64,000 nucleotides of DNA from JADJOY01 sp046331705 [NCBI: bacterium] (GTDB lineage Bacteria > JADJOY01): positions 39,639 to 103,638 of the forward strand of contig JAXLQJ010000023.1 in the NCBI GenBank assembly GCA_046331705.1, given 5' to 3'. This document shows positions 1 to 9,620 of the stretch, one piece after another; positions within the stretch are counted from its first letter, which is position 1, and every line of letters begins with the position of its first letter. The translations under genes were made by a program, and so were the position numbers. Below the pieces are notes generated by a model that was given only the letters and a program-made list of their open reading frames with translations, was not told the DNA's origin and did no database searches.

Positions 1-628
1 CGAGCCCGCCTGGCGTGCGCGTGACGTTGCCGGTGCTGCGCGCGACCGCCCACAGCACGATCGCGGCGATGCCGACGCCGATCACCAGCACCCGGGGCGC
101 GTTCGAGCCCGTGGCGACGGCGATCAACACGAACACCACCAGCACTCCCGCCAGGCCGATCGCGAGCGAGGCGGCGCGCCCCAGTCCGACGACACGCACC
201 GCCGCCAGCAGAGCGACGATGCCGCCGCCGATGAAGAGCGCGCGGACATGACCCGCGGTGTAAGGCCCGTGAGTCACGATGTACGCGACCGCCAGCGCGA
301 CCGCGAGCGCCAGCGCCGCGAGCTTCTTCGCCTGGAAGGGCTGATCCGGCGCGAGCCAGGTGCCGCCGAAGAGCGCCCGCACGGCGAGGATCGGCTTGCG
401 CGTCGATTTCCGCGCCGCGCGCTCGGGCGCCGCGAGCGTCTGCGCCAGATGGACCGCGACGTACGCGATGCCCAGCACGATCACGATCAGCCCCGCCGCG
501 GCGTGGGCGAGCTCGACGAACTGGATCGCGAGCGCCGGCCGCGATTGGGTCCAGGTGAACGCACCGCTCGCGGCGAGGAAGAGCAGTAGCCCCGCCAGCA
601 CTCCCCTGAGCCGGCTCTCGGTGCTCAA
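1..628 (-). CDS. Membrane protein, N-terminal part only; paralogue of the multihaem cytochrome's membrane domain
   Basis: Only the first ~209 codons are in the window; the gene runs off the left edge. I place the start at a TTG (628) with an AGGAG six bases upstream. The translation opens with a basic stretch and several hydrophobic helices (including LLLFLAASGAFTW and an AQTLA segment). It matches residue by residue the N-terminal membrane domain of the five-haem cytochrome at 13478-15730, which also starts with TTG. No haem motif lies in the visible part; by homology, CxxCH motifs would be expected beyond the edge. It follows the 701-1432 gene on the same strand after 72 bases, so the two are probably co-transcribed. 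Function is inferred from the paralogue only: a membrane-anchored electron-transfer protein. Confidence 0.7.
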   Translation of the reverse strand, partial: MSTESRLRGVLAGLLLFLAASGAFTWTQSRPALAIQFVELAHAAAGLIVIVLGIAYVAVHLAQTLAAPERAARKSTRKPILAVRALFGGTWLAPDQPFQAKKLAALALAVALAVAYIVTHGPYTAGHVRALFIGGGIVALLAAVRVVGLGRAASLAIGLAGVLVVFVLIAVATGSNAPRVLVIGVGIAAIVLWAVARSTGNVTRTPGGL

Positions 629-700
629 CGCGCGCTCCTCATCGCACGTTCCTCCCGAGACGCGAGGCCGCGGGCGATCGATCCGGGCCGCGGCACGCGC

Positions 701-1432
701 TCACCCGGGGTTCGGCGCAGCGGGAGACGGCGCGATCACCGCGCCGTGCTCGCGCAAGACGCGCCACCAGCCGTTGAGCCCGAGCAGCATCGCCAGCGTG
801 CCGCCGAAGCCGAGCACGATCACGTGCGCGAAGATCGGCCCTGGCGAGAACAGGAAGATGCTGCCGATGGACGTCCACCCCAGCATCGATACGCCGAAGG
901 GCAGCAGCGCGAGCCACAGCACCTGGAACGCCGTGCCGGCGCGACGCAGCGCGCACTGGTGGAGCCAGCGCCCCAGCAGCAGGTAAGCGGGGATTCCGGC
1001 CAGCACCGCCAGTAGCGGGAGGGTGCGGAACCTCCAGGTGTAGAGGCTCACGAAGACACACGGCGGATACAGCGTGCCGAGGAAGAGCCGCCGTGCGAAG
1101 CGCAGCAACGCGTCGCTGGGCGGAGTCGTGAGGCTGTCGGGATTGCGGCTCATGCGGAAGCCGAGCCAGCCGGCGAAGACGATCGTCCACGAGCACGCGC
1201 TGAACAGGAACAGCAAGTTCATCTTGTACTCGGGGCTCATGCGGGGCGGCGAGAACGCGGTCGCGTACATGGTGAGCTTGTACATGTGGATCCACATGAC
1301 CTGCCCGCCGCTCGATGGAACGAAGGTGGCGACGATGAGCGCGATGGCGCCGCGTCGCAAGCGTTGCCGATGACGCTTGCCGATCTCCTCGTCCGCCGCC
1401 TCTACCGCTGGATTGTCCACGTTCTGCACCAT
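701..1432 (-). CDS. Polytopic membrane protein of unknown function
   Basis: A 243-residue protein with about five or six hydrophobic helices and a soluble, charged N-terminus of ~25 residues. It is clearly paralogous to the protein at 16357-17097: both carry PSSGGxVMW near residue 40, a FLFxACSWTI helix, and a C-terminal IFLF-P-IFAH helix. Each copy lies next to a cytochrome-type membrane gene (here 1-628, there 13478-15730), so the pair looks like a duplicated two-gene module. I do not recognise the family. It sits between the large PQQ-like propeller gene upstream (112-base gap) and the partial cytochrome-like gene downstream. A role in a membrane redox or assembly complex is inference. Confidence 0.75.
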   Translation of the reverse strand: MVQNVDNPAVEAADEEIGKRHRQRLRRGAIALIVATFVPSSGGQVMWIHMYKLTMYATAFSPPRMSPEYKMNLLFLFSACSWTIVFAGWLGFRMSRNPDSLTTPPSDALLRFARRLFLGTLYPPCVFVSLYTWRFRTLPLLAVLAGIPAYLLLGRWLHQCALRRAGTAFQVLWLALLPFGVSMLGWTSIGSIFLFSPGPIFAHVIVLGFGGTLAMLLGLNGWWRVLREHGAVIAPSPAAPNPG

Positions 1433-1544
1433 GACCGCTGCCGCCTCGCGTCGAGGGTGTGGATGGATGCGGCGCCGCGACGATGCGTCGCGACGACGCG
1501 CACGCCGGCTCGCCGGCGCGTGACGCCGGCGGGCCGAGCGAGGC

Positions 1545-4500
1545 TCATTTCCCGGCGATCGCGAAGAGCCGCGAACGCGTGGTGACGAAGAGCACGCCTT
1601 GGTGGGCGACGGGGGTCGTGTAGATCGGGCTGCCCATGTTGATCTCGCGGATCAGCTGCTTTTCCTTGCCGTGCTTCAGGATCGCGATGTCGCCGTCCTC
1701 GTCCGCCTGGTAGACCTTGCCATCGGCGACGAACGGCGACGACCAGATCGCCGCCATCGCGTCGTACGTCCAGTAGAGCTTTCCGGTCGCGACGTCGAGG
1801 CAATAGAGGAAGCCCGACAGATCCGCCGCGTAGAGCAAACCGACGGCGATCGCCACCGACGCGATGGTGCGGTGGAAGTCCTCGCCGCCACGGGTCCAGA
1901 TCAAGCCGCTCTGGGTGATGTCGCCGCGCTTGCTGGCGTCGATCGCGTAGAGGTGGCCGACGCCCTCGCCGTGCTCCGGGTCCTGGCCCACCGCCACGTA
2001 CACCTTGCCGTCGCGGAAGACCGGCATCGCGATGATGTTGTTGCGGGTGCCGCCGCCGCCGAGGTCCCAGACCGCGTTCTTCGGGTTGCAGTCGAACTTC
2101 CACAAGAGCTCGCCGGTCTCGGGAACGAACGAGTAGAGCCAGCCGTCGCCGCCGGCGAACACCACCTGCGGGACGCCGCCGGCCTCGCCATACGACGGGC
2201 TCGACCAGCTCCCGTGCAGGATGTTGTTGCCGGGGAGGTTGCTCTTCCAGAGCAGCTTCCCGGTCGCTTGCTCGAGGGCCACGAAGCTCGGCGCCTCGGG
2301 ATTGGGGATGTTGATGTGTCCCTCGTCCACGCCGTTGCCGGTGACGGCGAACAGGATGCCGCCCTTCGCCATCGGCGAGGACGCCGCCATGTTGTGCGGG
2401 AAGACGCCCAGCTCCGTCATCAGGTTGTACTTCCAGACGATGTCGCCGGCGGCGGAGCCGGGCTCCGTCTCGGCGGTGAAGGGGCCGTCGTTCTGGCCGT
2501 CGCGGAAGCCCTCGGTGTCCGCGCACACGATCTCGCCTTGGTTGGAGACGTAGTAGAGGCGATCGCCCTGCACGAAGGCGGTGGAACAGATGCCCTGCAA
2601 CGGCCAGTCGTTGACCTGTCCGGTCGCTTGCTTCGGGTGGACGATCTGCCACAGGAACTCGCCGGTCTTCTCGTCGAACGCCATGACCACGCCGCGATCG
2701 CCCTGGATCTTCGGATCGCGTGGCGACTCGTTGTTGGTGCCCACGAACACCTTCTTCCCGAACACCACGGGTCCGCCGTAGCTCTGCGAGCCGAGCTTCG
2801 CCTGCCAGCGGATGTTCTTGCCGCTCGTCACGTCCCAGTCGTCGGGCAGGTGCTTCTCGGCCGACGCCATGTTGCGAGCGATCGTCCCGCCGAGCATCGT
2901 CGCCGGCGGCTCGGGCTGCTTGCGGCGCGCGAGCAGCTCGGGGCTCGCCGCGGGCGCCGCGGGCGGCGATGTCGACGCGGCAACGGTGGACGCGGGCGGC
3001 GCCGCCGGCGGCGGGGAGCTCGGCGCCTCGGATGGCTTCGCGATGGCCTCGAGCGCAGCCAGCGCGGCGTTCGGCGCGACCTCGACGTTGTCGTAGTAGA
3101 TGTCGACGGGCGAGTAGCCGTAGAGCCCGGGAGCGCCCTGGGTGACGCCGAAGAGGTCGTCCACCTCGATCGTCCAGGCGCTCGGCTCGGCCTCCGACCG
3201 CGGCCAAACCTTGCCGCGCACCAGCACGTGGTGGTCGCCCTTCGGTTCGGTGCGCAGACGCACCCGGTACCACGTGTCGGGCCGCCACGGGTACGGCACG
3301 GTGCGGGCCATGCGCAGCGCCGAATGCCACGAGCTCACCTGGATCGTCTGCAGCGCGCCCAAGAGCTCGAGGGTGTAGCCGCCGTTCACCAAGCCCATGT
3401 CCGCTCGTTCGGCGCCCTTTTGCCGGCTCATGAGATCGGCGGTGATCGTGTAATCGCGCCACGACGCCGGTCCGAGGTAGGTGCGCGTGCGCTGCAAGCC
3501 GGTCGGCGCGGGGAACTTGTTGAGCAGCCGCTCGCCGTCGAGATCGGCGACCTTGAAGCGGCCGCCGAAGATCCAATACGGCACCGCTTGGCCCACCGGC
3601 AGCGTCGAGAAATCCTCGTGCCAGGGCGGCGGCGCGATCACGCGCACCCGGGCCTTGGCCGTGAGCTCGCCGAGCTTGGCGACCACGAAGCCCGCCTGGA
3701 ACGCCGCGGTGCTCGCGGTGAAGCTCGATTCGCTGGATGCAGGAGAGCCGCTCGGCTCGAGGGTGCCGGCGAGTTTCTCGAGGCTCACGCTCGCGGGAGT
3801 GACCGGGCCGAGCGGACGGCCTTGGGCGTCGAACGCGCGAGCGCGGAATCGAACCTGTTCTCCGGGGGCGACGAGCACCTCCGCGGGAACCAGCGCGAGC
3901 GTGGCCGGCTCGCCGCCGCCTCGAGGAACGGGGGTGGGTGCCGCGAGGGCGGTCGCACCCGTGAAGGGCTTGCTGGGATCGCCCAGGCAATAGATCCCTT
4001 CCTCGGTGGTGAAGAAGACGCGCCCACCGGAGATCGCCACCGAGCCGTAGAGCTCGGCGGGGCGTCCGCCGGGCATCGTGATCTCGTCGCGATCGAGGAG
4101 CTTGGCGCCGTCGCGCCCCGCCTGGACGATGGAGAGCCGGCCGTTGACCTCGGTCGCGTAGAGCCGGCCATCGGCCCAGACTGGCGAGCCCTTGCCCACG
4201 GTGCCGAGCTTGAGCGGCGGCCATAGCGCCTTGCCCGTCGCGGCGTCGATGCCGTGCAGGTTGGCCGAGTCGTCGACCACGTAGAGGACTCCATCGTGGA
4301 TGGTCGGCGAGGCGTAGCCGGCGCGCAGCTCCTCGATCCGCCAGCGCTCGGCGGACTGGGTGACGTTGCCGCTGCCGGTCGCGTCGATCGCCACCACCGC
4401 GCCCATCACGCCGCTCTCGATGTTCTCGTCGGTGTGGGTCGCGTAGACCGTGGTGCCGTCCACGACCACCGCGGTGTTGATGGCCTGCTTCGTGAGCTGG

Positions 4501-5282
4501 AACTCCCAGATCTTGCGGCCGGTGCGTGGCTCCAGCGAGTAGATCCAACCGTCCGCGCCGCCGCTCAGCATCTGCTCGCGGCCGCCGATGGTGGCGATGA
4601 CCAGGTTCGACTGCGTGTTGAGGTCCGCCGCCGGCTTGCCTGGCGCCGAGGTCCAGGCGACCTCGCCCGTGCGCTTGTCGAACGCGTAGTAGCGGTGCGA
4701 CGGCGGCTCGTAGCCGAGCACCGACGAGCTGATCACGTTCACGATCACCAGGTCCTCGAACACGATCGGGTTCGCGGTGCGGCCGCCGTAACCGGAGAAC
4801 CGGCCCTGCTCCTCGTGCAGCGCGCGCTGCCAGACCACGCGCCCGTCGCGATCGAAGCAGGTCAGGTGACCGTCCGAGCTCTGCGCGTAGAGGTTGCCGG
4901 TCTCGGGGTCGCCGGTCGGGCTCGACCAGCCCGCGCGATTGAACGGGATCGTGGTGTTGTGGGGGACGAGAGTGACCTCCCAGCGCTTGGTGCCGTCGGC
5001 GGCGTTCCAGCACGCCACGCGTTCGGCGCGGTCGTCGCCGCTGCCCTGACGCCCGAACGCGCACACCCGTCCGTCGAAGACCACGGGAGTGGAGCGGCCG
5101 ACGAAGTCGTCGCGCCACACCAGGTTCTCCTTCGCTCCGTCCCTCGACCACGACGCGACGAGCCCCGTTTCATCGGAGACTCCGTCCTGGTGCGGCCCGC
5201 GCCAGCTCGCCCAGTCGGAGGCGAAGGCGGGCGCGCCGAGGATCAACCACGAAGCGATGGCGGCGAGACGAGCGTGACGCAT
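1545..5282 (-). CDS. Large secreted protein with two PQQ-like beta-propellers and a central LamG/DUF1080-like domain
   Basis: A 1245-residue protein. ATG at 5282 has a good GGAGG four bases upstream and opens a signal peptide (LILGAPAFAS). Residues ~24-440 form a BamB/PQQ-like propeller with repeated blades of the type TGxxxW and 'YAxDKRTGEVAW'. Residues ~460-530 look Ig-like. Residues ~545-745 resemble a LamG/3-keto-disaccharide-hydrolase fold, followed by a Pro/Ala/Ser-rich linker (~770-815). A second propeller spans ~850-1245. Two propellers joined by a carbohydrate-binding-like domain is unusually long for the family. PQQ-like blades alone do not show cofactor binding; I see none of the paired-Cys architecture of true quinoprotein dehydrogenases. 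Gene 5344-8205 lies 61 bases upstream on the same strand, so an operon is likely. Confidence 0.85.
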   Translation of the reverse strand: MRHARLAAIASWLILGAPAFASDWASWRGPHQDGVSDETGLVASWSRDGAKENLVWRDDFVGRSTPVVFDGRVCAFGRQGSGDDRAERVACWNAADGTKRWEVTLVPHNTTIPFNRAGWSSPTGDPETGNLYAQSSDGHLTCFDRDGRVVWQRALHEEQGRFSGYGGRTANPIVFEDLVIVNVISSSVLGYEPPSHRYYAFDKRTGEVAWTSAPGKPAADLNTQSNLVIATIGGREQMLSGGADGWIYSLEPRTGRKIWEFQLTKQAINTAVVVDGTTVYATHTDENIESGVMGAVVAIDATGSGNVTQSAERWRIEELRAGYASPTIHDGVLYVVDDSANLHGIDAATGKALWPPLKLGTVGKGSPVWADGRLYATEVNGRLSIVQAGRDGAKLLDRDEITMPGGRPAELYGSVAISGGRVFFTTEEGIYCLGDPSKPFTGATALAAPTPVPRGGGEPATLALVPAEVLVAPGEQVRFRARAFDAQGRPLGPVTPASVSLEKLAGTLEPSGSPASSESSFTASTAAFQAGFVVAKLGELTAKARVRVIAPPPWHEDFSTLPVGQAVPYWIFGGRFKVADLDGERLLNKFPAPTGLQRTRTYLGPASWRDYTITADLMSRQKGAERADMGLVNGGYTLELLGALQTIQVSSWHSALRMARTVPYPWRPDTWYRVRLRTEPKGDHHVLVRGKVWPRSEAEPSAWTIEVDDLFGVTQGAPGLYGYSPVDIYYDNVEVAPNAALAALEAIAKPSEAPSSPPPAAPPASTVAASTSPPAAPAASPELLARRKQPEPPATMLGGTIARNMASAEKHLPDDWDVTSGKNIRWQAKLGSQSYGGPVVFGKKVFVGTNNESPRDPKIQGDRGVVMAFDEKTGEFLWQIVHPKQATGQVNDWPLQGICSTAFVQGDRLYYVSNQGEIVCADTEGFRDGQNDGPFTAETEPGSAAGDIVWKYNLMTELGVFPHNMAASSPMAKGGILFAVTGNGVDEGHINIPNPEAPSFVALEQATGKLLWKSNLPGNNILHGSWSSPSYGEAGGVPQVVFAGGDGWLYSFVPETGELLWKFDCNPKNAVWDLGGGGTRNNIIAMPVFRDGKVYVAVGQDPEHGEGVGHLYAIDASKRGDITQSGLIWTRGGEDFHRTIASVAIAVGLLYAADLSGFLYCLDVATGKLYWTYDAMAAIWSSPFVADGKVYQADEDGDIAILKHGKEKQLIREINMGSPIYTTPVAHQGVLFVTTRSRLFAIAGK

Positions 5283-5343
5283 GTGTCCTCCGCGGAGGGG
5301 AAGGCGAGTCTACCCAGCATCGAGCCGCATGGGCTCGCGGCGC

Positions 5344-8205
5344 TCATGGCGCGGCGGGCGGTGCGGCGGCCGGGGTCCCCACCGCCGGCGCCGGCGCGGG
5401 CTCGCGGCTCGCGCAGAAGGTGCCGGCGGCGAGCTCGGTGAGATCGTCGATGCCGTCGTGGTCCTCGTCGCCGGGGACGACCTCGCCGAGATGGGTGGTC
5501 ACGATGCCGTCGGCGCCCAGCGACGCGATGTCGCCGAACCCGTCGCCGTCGAAATCGCCAGCGACGACGAGCGGTGGCGACGGGTTCGCCGCGCCGTCCT
5601 GGTCTGGGAACGCATCGCGGCGCACCAGCGCGTTCGGCTCGCGGCTCACCCACAGCTCGAGCGCGCGCGGCGGCGCGGACGCCAGCACGACGGCGTCGCG
5701 AAGCGGCGACAAGCGCGCCAGCGCGAGCACGTCGACCGGGTGGCCGAGCTCGGTCGCGCGCGCGTCGAAGCCGCCGTGCCCGTCGGGCTCGATCCACGTG
5801 ACGCGGCTCGCGCCGCCCGCGTCGCCGCTCGTCACCAGGATGTCGGGTTGCACGTCGCGATCGACGAAGCCCACCGCCAGCGCTCGCGGTCGCGCACCGC
5901 AGGCGAGTGTCGCCGTGTCGCGCAACGCTCCGCCACCGCCGCTCGCCAGGATCGGACAGGTGCCGTCGGCGAGCGCGACGACGACCTCGTCGCGCTGGTC
6001 ACCGTCGAGGTCCACGGCGGCGAGCGCCTCGATGGGGCTCGCGAAGGGGTCGTGTACGAGCTGGGGCGGATCGCTCGGCTCGAGCGTCCAGGCGTGGAGC
6101 TGGCCTCGGCCGCTCGCGTCGCGGGTGGAGACCAGGACGCGCGGCGCGGTCTCGTGCGCGTCGATCAGCACCGCGCGATCCGCGGGATCGGGCAGCGATG
6201 CCTGGATCGGGTGCTCGTCGTCGAACGAACCCTTGCCGTCGCCGAGGATCAGCTGGAACCCCGCGGGCGCGGCGGTGGGGAACGCGAGCACGGCCTCGCC
6301 GGAGGACACCAGCGCCAGCAGCTCGCCGCCCAGCCGTGCGTCGGCACGCACCGGCGTCGGTGCGAGCGAGAAACCGCCACGCCCGTCCGCGAGCAGCAGC
6401 CGAAACGACGTGCCGGACGCCGCGTCGACCGCGACCACCAGATCGTCGTCGCCATCCCCGTCCACGTCGCCTGCCGCCACGCGTCGCGCCGAAGCGAGCT
6501 CGGCCACGCGCTGCACGTGGCCCGTCGCGGTGAGCCCGCGCGGCTCGCCGCGCAGCGCGATCGCTCCCACGTCGACGGCGGCGCCGCGGAAGTGGACCGG
6601 CGGCGATGCGCCGAGGATCGCGTGATCGCCGCACTCGACGCTCGCGTAGACGCGCGTCGCCCAGGGCGAGGGCGGACCGCCGCCGCTCGCGAAGTGGCCA
6701 TCGACCTCGCTCCGGATCGCGTTGCGCGGATCGTCGCCGCGGAACACCCGCGCGCCGCGAACGGGCGCGAGCAAGCCCGCGGACGTACGTTCCACGACCC
6801 GACCGGCGATCGCGTTGAGCGCGTGGTTTTCCGAGGAGGTCGGCGCGAGGTGGCGTGGCAGCCGAGCCACGATCCACTCGCGCGCGCCGTGCACCAGGCT
6901 GAGGAAGCGAATGCGCACGGAGCGCGCGAGCTCGCGCAGGCGCCCGGCGCGGCTCGGCTCGGCGCCCGGCTCCTGGATGGTCACCGCCGCGACGTCGCGG
7001 GTGTTGCGGACGAGGATCCGTCCGTCGGCGAAGGTCGGGTACGTGTAGCTGGCGCGGTCGAGCACGTCGATGCTCGCCTGCTCGCGGTAACCCTGCGGCG
7101 ACGCCTCCGCCACGACGACCTTGCCGCTGGTCGCGAGGATCACCAGGTGACCATCGACGCGAATGAGCCCCCGGCCTCGGGGAGGGCGCGATTTCCAGAT
7201 CTCGCGGCCGTCCTCGGCCGACACGCAGGTGAGGAACTCGCCGTTGAAGCCGTACACGAACCCCTCGTGCAGCACCGGAGTCGAGTAGCTGTTCTTGAGA
7301 TCGTCCGAGGTCCACAGCGCTTCGACCTCGAAGCGGCCGCTCGTGTGCCTCACGCGATACGCGATGGACCGGACTTCCCCCGTGAGCAGCAGACGATCGT
7401 CGCCGAGCAGCACCGGCGCCGGGACTCTGCCGGTCTCGTAGCGTTGCGACCACAGCGTGGTGCCGGTGGCCGGATCGATGCCGCTCACCACGGACTGCGT
7501 CACGCTCACGAGCTGCTCGACGCCGCCGATCTCGGCCACGATCGGCGATTGGTAGTCGGTGGGGTCCTCGCCCGTGGCCCAGCGAAGCTCGCCGGTGCGC
7601 TTGTCCAAGCCGACCACTCCTCGGCCATCGGGGCCGCCGGGCTCGATGACCAGCACGTCGCCGGCCACCAGCGGCGAGGTCGCGAACCCGAAGGGCGGCG
7701 TCTTCGCGCCGAACCGCTCGTCGAGCCTGAGACGCCAGAGCTCCGCGCCATCCGCGAGGCGCAACGCGAGGAGATGACCTTTCGGCCCGAGGGCGTAGAC
7801 GATGCCGTCGTCGATCGCCGGCACGCTCTTGGCGCCGCCCTCCGAGCCACCCTCGGCGGGGAACGTCGAATCGATCGCGTGCGTCCAGAGCGTGGCGCCC
7901 GTCGCCGCATCGAGCGCGATCACGTAGTCCGTCCCGCCATCCGCATAGAGCGTCACGGCGCGTCCCTCGGCGACGGATATTCCCGAGTACGCCACCCCGA
8001 GCGGGCGCGACCACGCCACCCGGAGCGCGATCGGTGTGCGATCGAAGAGCCCGCCGGCCTCGGTCGTGCCGTCGTAGTGAGCGCCGCGCCAGTGCGGCCA
8101 ATCCGCGCCCCGGGCCGCCGTCGCTCGCAGCGGCAGCGCGCAACACATCGCGCCGACGAACGTCACGGCCCACCACCGCCGCGACGGACGGATCGTCGAG
8201 TTCAC
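5344..8205 (-). CDS. Secreted PQQ-like beta-propeller protein with FG-GAP/VCBS calcium-binding repeats
   Basis: About 953 residues from a GTG at 8205. An upstream ATG at 8298 is possible, but the GTG puts the signal peptide (WWAVTFVGAMCCALPLRA) right at the N-terminus. The first half is a PQQ-like propeller (ALDAATGATLW, LDKRTGELRW blades). The second half carries FG-GAP/VCBS-type loops such as DVDGDGDDDLVVAV, DLDGDQRDEVVVAL and DFDGDGFGDIASLG, and ends with DEDHDGIDD, a thrombospondin-3-like calcium loop. The C-terminus is Ala/Pro-rich. It shares the PHWRGAHYDG-type opening with the propeller encoded downstream (WRGPHQDG), indicating common ancestry. It is the first gene of the minus-strand series and is divergent from the alcohol dehydrogenase at 8424. 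Probably a cell-surface or periplasmic scaffold or sensor; catalysis is not shown. Confidence 0.82.
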   Translation of the reverse strand: MNSTIRPSRRWWAVTFVGAMCCALPLRATAARGADWPHWRGAHYDGTTEAGGLFDRTPIALRVAWSRPLGVAYSGISVAEGRAVTLYADGGTDYVIALDAATGATLWTHAIDSTFPAEGGSEGGAKSVPAIDDGIVYALGPKGHLLALRLADGAELWRLRLDERFGAKTPPFGFATSPLVAGDVLVIEPGGPDGRGVVGLDKRTGELRWATGEDPTDYQSPIVAEIGGVEQLVSVTQSVVSGIDPATGTTLWSQRYETGRVPAPVLLGDDRLLLTGEVRSIAYRVRHTSGRFEVEALWTSDDLKNSYSTPVLHEGFVYGFNGEFLTCVSAEDGREIWKSRPPRGRGLIRVDGHLVILATSGKVVVAEASPQGYREQASIDVLDRASYTYPTFADGRILVRNTRDVAAVTIQEPGAEPSRAGRLRELARSVRIRFLSLVHGAREWIVARLPRHLAPTSSENHALNAIAGRVVERTSAGLLAPVRGARVFRGDDPRNAIRSEVDGHFASGGGPPSPWATRVYASVECGDHAILGASPPVHFRGAAVDVGAIALRGEPRGLTATGHVQRVAELASARRVAAGDVDGDGDDDLVVAVDAASGTSFRLLLADGRGGFSLAPTPVRADARLGGELLALVSSGEAVLAFPTAAPAGFQLILGDGKGSFDDEHPIQASLPDPADRAVLIDAHETAPRVLVSTRDASGRGQLHAWTLEPSDPPQLVHDPFASPIEALAAVDLDGDQRDEVVVALADGTCPILASGGGGALRDTATLACGARPRALAVGFVDRDVQPDILVTSGDAGGASRVTWIEPDGHGGFDARATELGHPVDVLALARLSPLRDAVVLASAPPRALELWVSREPNALVRRDAFPDQDGAANPSPPLVVAGDFDGDGFGDIASLGADGIVTTHLGEVVPGDEDHDGIDDLTELAAGTFCASREPAPAPAVGTPAAAPPAAP

Positions 8206-8423
8206 GACGCGTGTTGGAACCGAGCCACGAACCGCGCTCCGTGAGCTGGAATCGCACCGAAGGGGTGTGGCCTGTGTAGCACAGAAGGGGTCCGCCACTC
8301 GCGGCGAGCGACGTCGCCCGCTCGCGTCCGCCGCGTGCGCCGAGCGCTCGCGCGCGGGTGCGGGTCGGTCGCCGGACGGCTACACTCGCTTGCGCCGTCC
8401 CACGCGCGCGCCTTCCGCGGCCG
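8206..8423. promoter_or_regulatory. Divergent intergenic region with a weak -10 candidate
   Basis: This 218-base gap separates the divergent propeller (8205, minus) and alcohol dehydrogenase (8424, plus). A TACACT preceded by GGC at 8381-8386 could serve as an extended -10 for the plus-strand series. I see no convincing -35 at 17 bases. No clear operator palindrome was found. Confidence 0.25.
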
Positions 8424-9620
8424 ATGAGCGAATCGATCGTCGCTTTCGATTTCCAGCCTCGCACGCGCATCGTCTTCGGCGCGGGGCGAGTCGCCGAGCT
8501 GGGGCGGCTCGCGTCCGAATGCGCGGCGCGCCGCGTGCTGCTCGTCACCGATCGAACGCTGGTCGCGCTCGGTCACGCCGAGCGCGGGCGCGAGTCGCTC
8601 GCGCGAGCCGGCATCGAGGTCGCGCTCTTCGATGGCGTGCGCGAGAACCCCGACACCGACGACGTCGCGCGCTGCCTGGAGGCCGCCCGCGCGGCGCGGA
8701 TCGACGGCTTCGTGGGGCTCGGCGGCGGCAGCAGCCTCGACACCGCGAAGGCCTGCAACTTCCTGCTCACCAACGGCGGTCGGATGGAGGACTACTGGGG
8801 GCGGGGCAGGGCCACACAGCCGATGTTGCCGCTGATCGCCGTGCCCACCACCGCGGGCACGGGCAGCGAATGCCAGTCGTTCACGCTCGTCGCCGACGCG
8901 CGAAGCCACCGGAAGATGGCGTGCGGCGATCCCAAGGCCGCGCCGCGCGTGGCGCTCCTCGATCCCGAGCTCACCGCGACGCAACCGCGCCAGGTGACCG
9001 CGGATACCGGCATCGACACGCTCGTGCACGCCCTCGAGTCCGCGGTGACCACCGCGCGAAACGAGGTGTCGAGCCTGTTCGCGCGGCGTGCCTTCGCGCT
9101 CGCCGTCGCGAGCCTGCCGCGCGTTCTCGACGAGCCAGGGGATCTCGCGGCGCGCGGCGCGATGCAGCTCGCCGCGGCGTACGCCGGGCTCGCCATCGAG
9201 CACTCGATGCTCGGTGCCGCGCACTCGGCGGCGAACCCGCTGACGGCGCGCCATGGCGTGGTGCACGGGCGCGCGGTCGCGTTGATGGTGCCCGCCGTCA
9301 TCCGTCACAACGCCGTCGATCCCGCGATCGCGCGGCTCTACGCCGAGCTGGCGATCGAGGCGCGGATCGTGGCGGCGGGAGAGAACGTCGAGCGCGTGGT
9401 GGGCGCGCTGCTCGACGCCGTCGAGCGCATCCTCGATCATGCCGGGATGCCGCGGCGCCTCGCGGATCTCGGCATCGACCCCACCGGCATTCCCGCGCTG
9501 GCGGCGGATGCGGCAGACCAATGGACCGCGCGTTTCAATCCGCGGCCGGTCGACGTGGCGGACTTCACCTCGCTCTATCGCTCCTTGCTCGCTCCCGGAC
9601 CGGCACGAGGTCGAGCGTGA
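8424..9620 (+). CDS. Iron-containing (group III) alcohol dehydrogenase
   Basis: A 398-residue protein, normal length for the family. The start is ATG 8424, which gives the canonical opening 'FQPRTRIVFGAGRVAELG'. The nucleotide-binding GGGSSLDTAK lies near residue 100, TTAGTGSE near 150, and metal-ligand segments around TGIDTLVHALES, AAHSAANPLTARHG and VVHGRAVALM. It should oxidise an alcohol or reduce an aldehyde with NAD(P) in the cytoplasm; the substrate cannot be read from sequence. The next gene starts inside its stop codon (GTGA overlap), so translation is coupled to the PQQ-like protein, and then to the radical SAM and halogenase-like genes. That context suggests a tailoring or precursor role rather than general fermentation. 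Confidence 0.9.
   Translation: MSESIVAFDFQPRTRIVFGAGRVAELGRLASECAARRVLLVTDRTLVALGHAERGRESLARAGIEVALFDGVRENPDTDDVARCLEAARAARIDGFVGLGGGSSLDTAKACNFLLTNGGRMEDYWGRGRATQPMLPLIAVPTTAGTGSECQSFTLVADARSHRKMACGDPKAAPRVALLDPELTATQPRQVTADTGIDTLVHALESAVTTARNEVSSLFARRAFALAVASLPRVLDEPGDLAARGAMQLAAAYAGLAIEHSMLGAAHSAANPLTARHGVVHGRAVALMVPAVIRHNAVDPAIARLYAELAIEARIVAAGENVERVVGALLDAVERILDHAGMPRRLADLGIDPTGIPALAADAADQWTARFNPRPVDVADFTSLYRSLLAPGPARGRA

Noticed and set aside
1402-5151. 1249-codon open frame on the same strand as the PQQ-like protein, shifted one frame
   Set aside because: Arg/Gly/Pro-rich shadow typical of GC-rich DNA; the in-phase PQQ-like protein has a signal peptide, blades and a ribosome site.
1545-5282. 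Quinoprotein (PQQ-dependent) alcohol dehydrogenase
   Set aside because: PQQ-like repeats are present, but there is no visible quinoprotein active site, and the domain order (two propellers and a LamG-like domain) differs.
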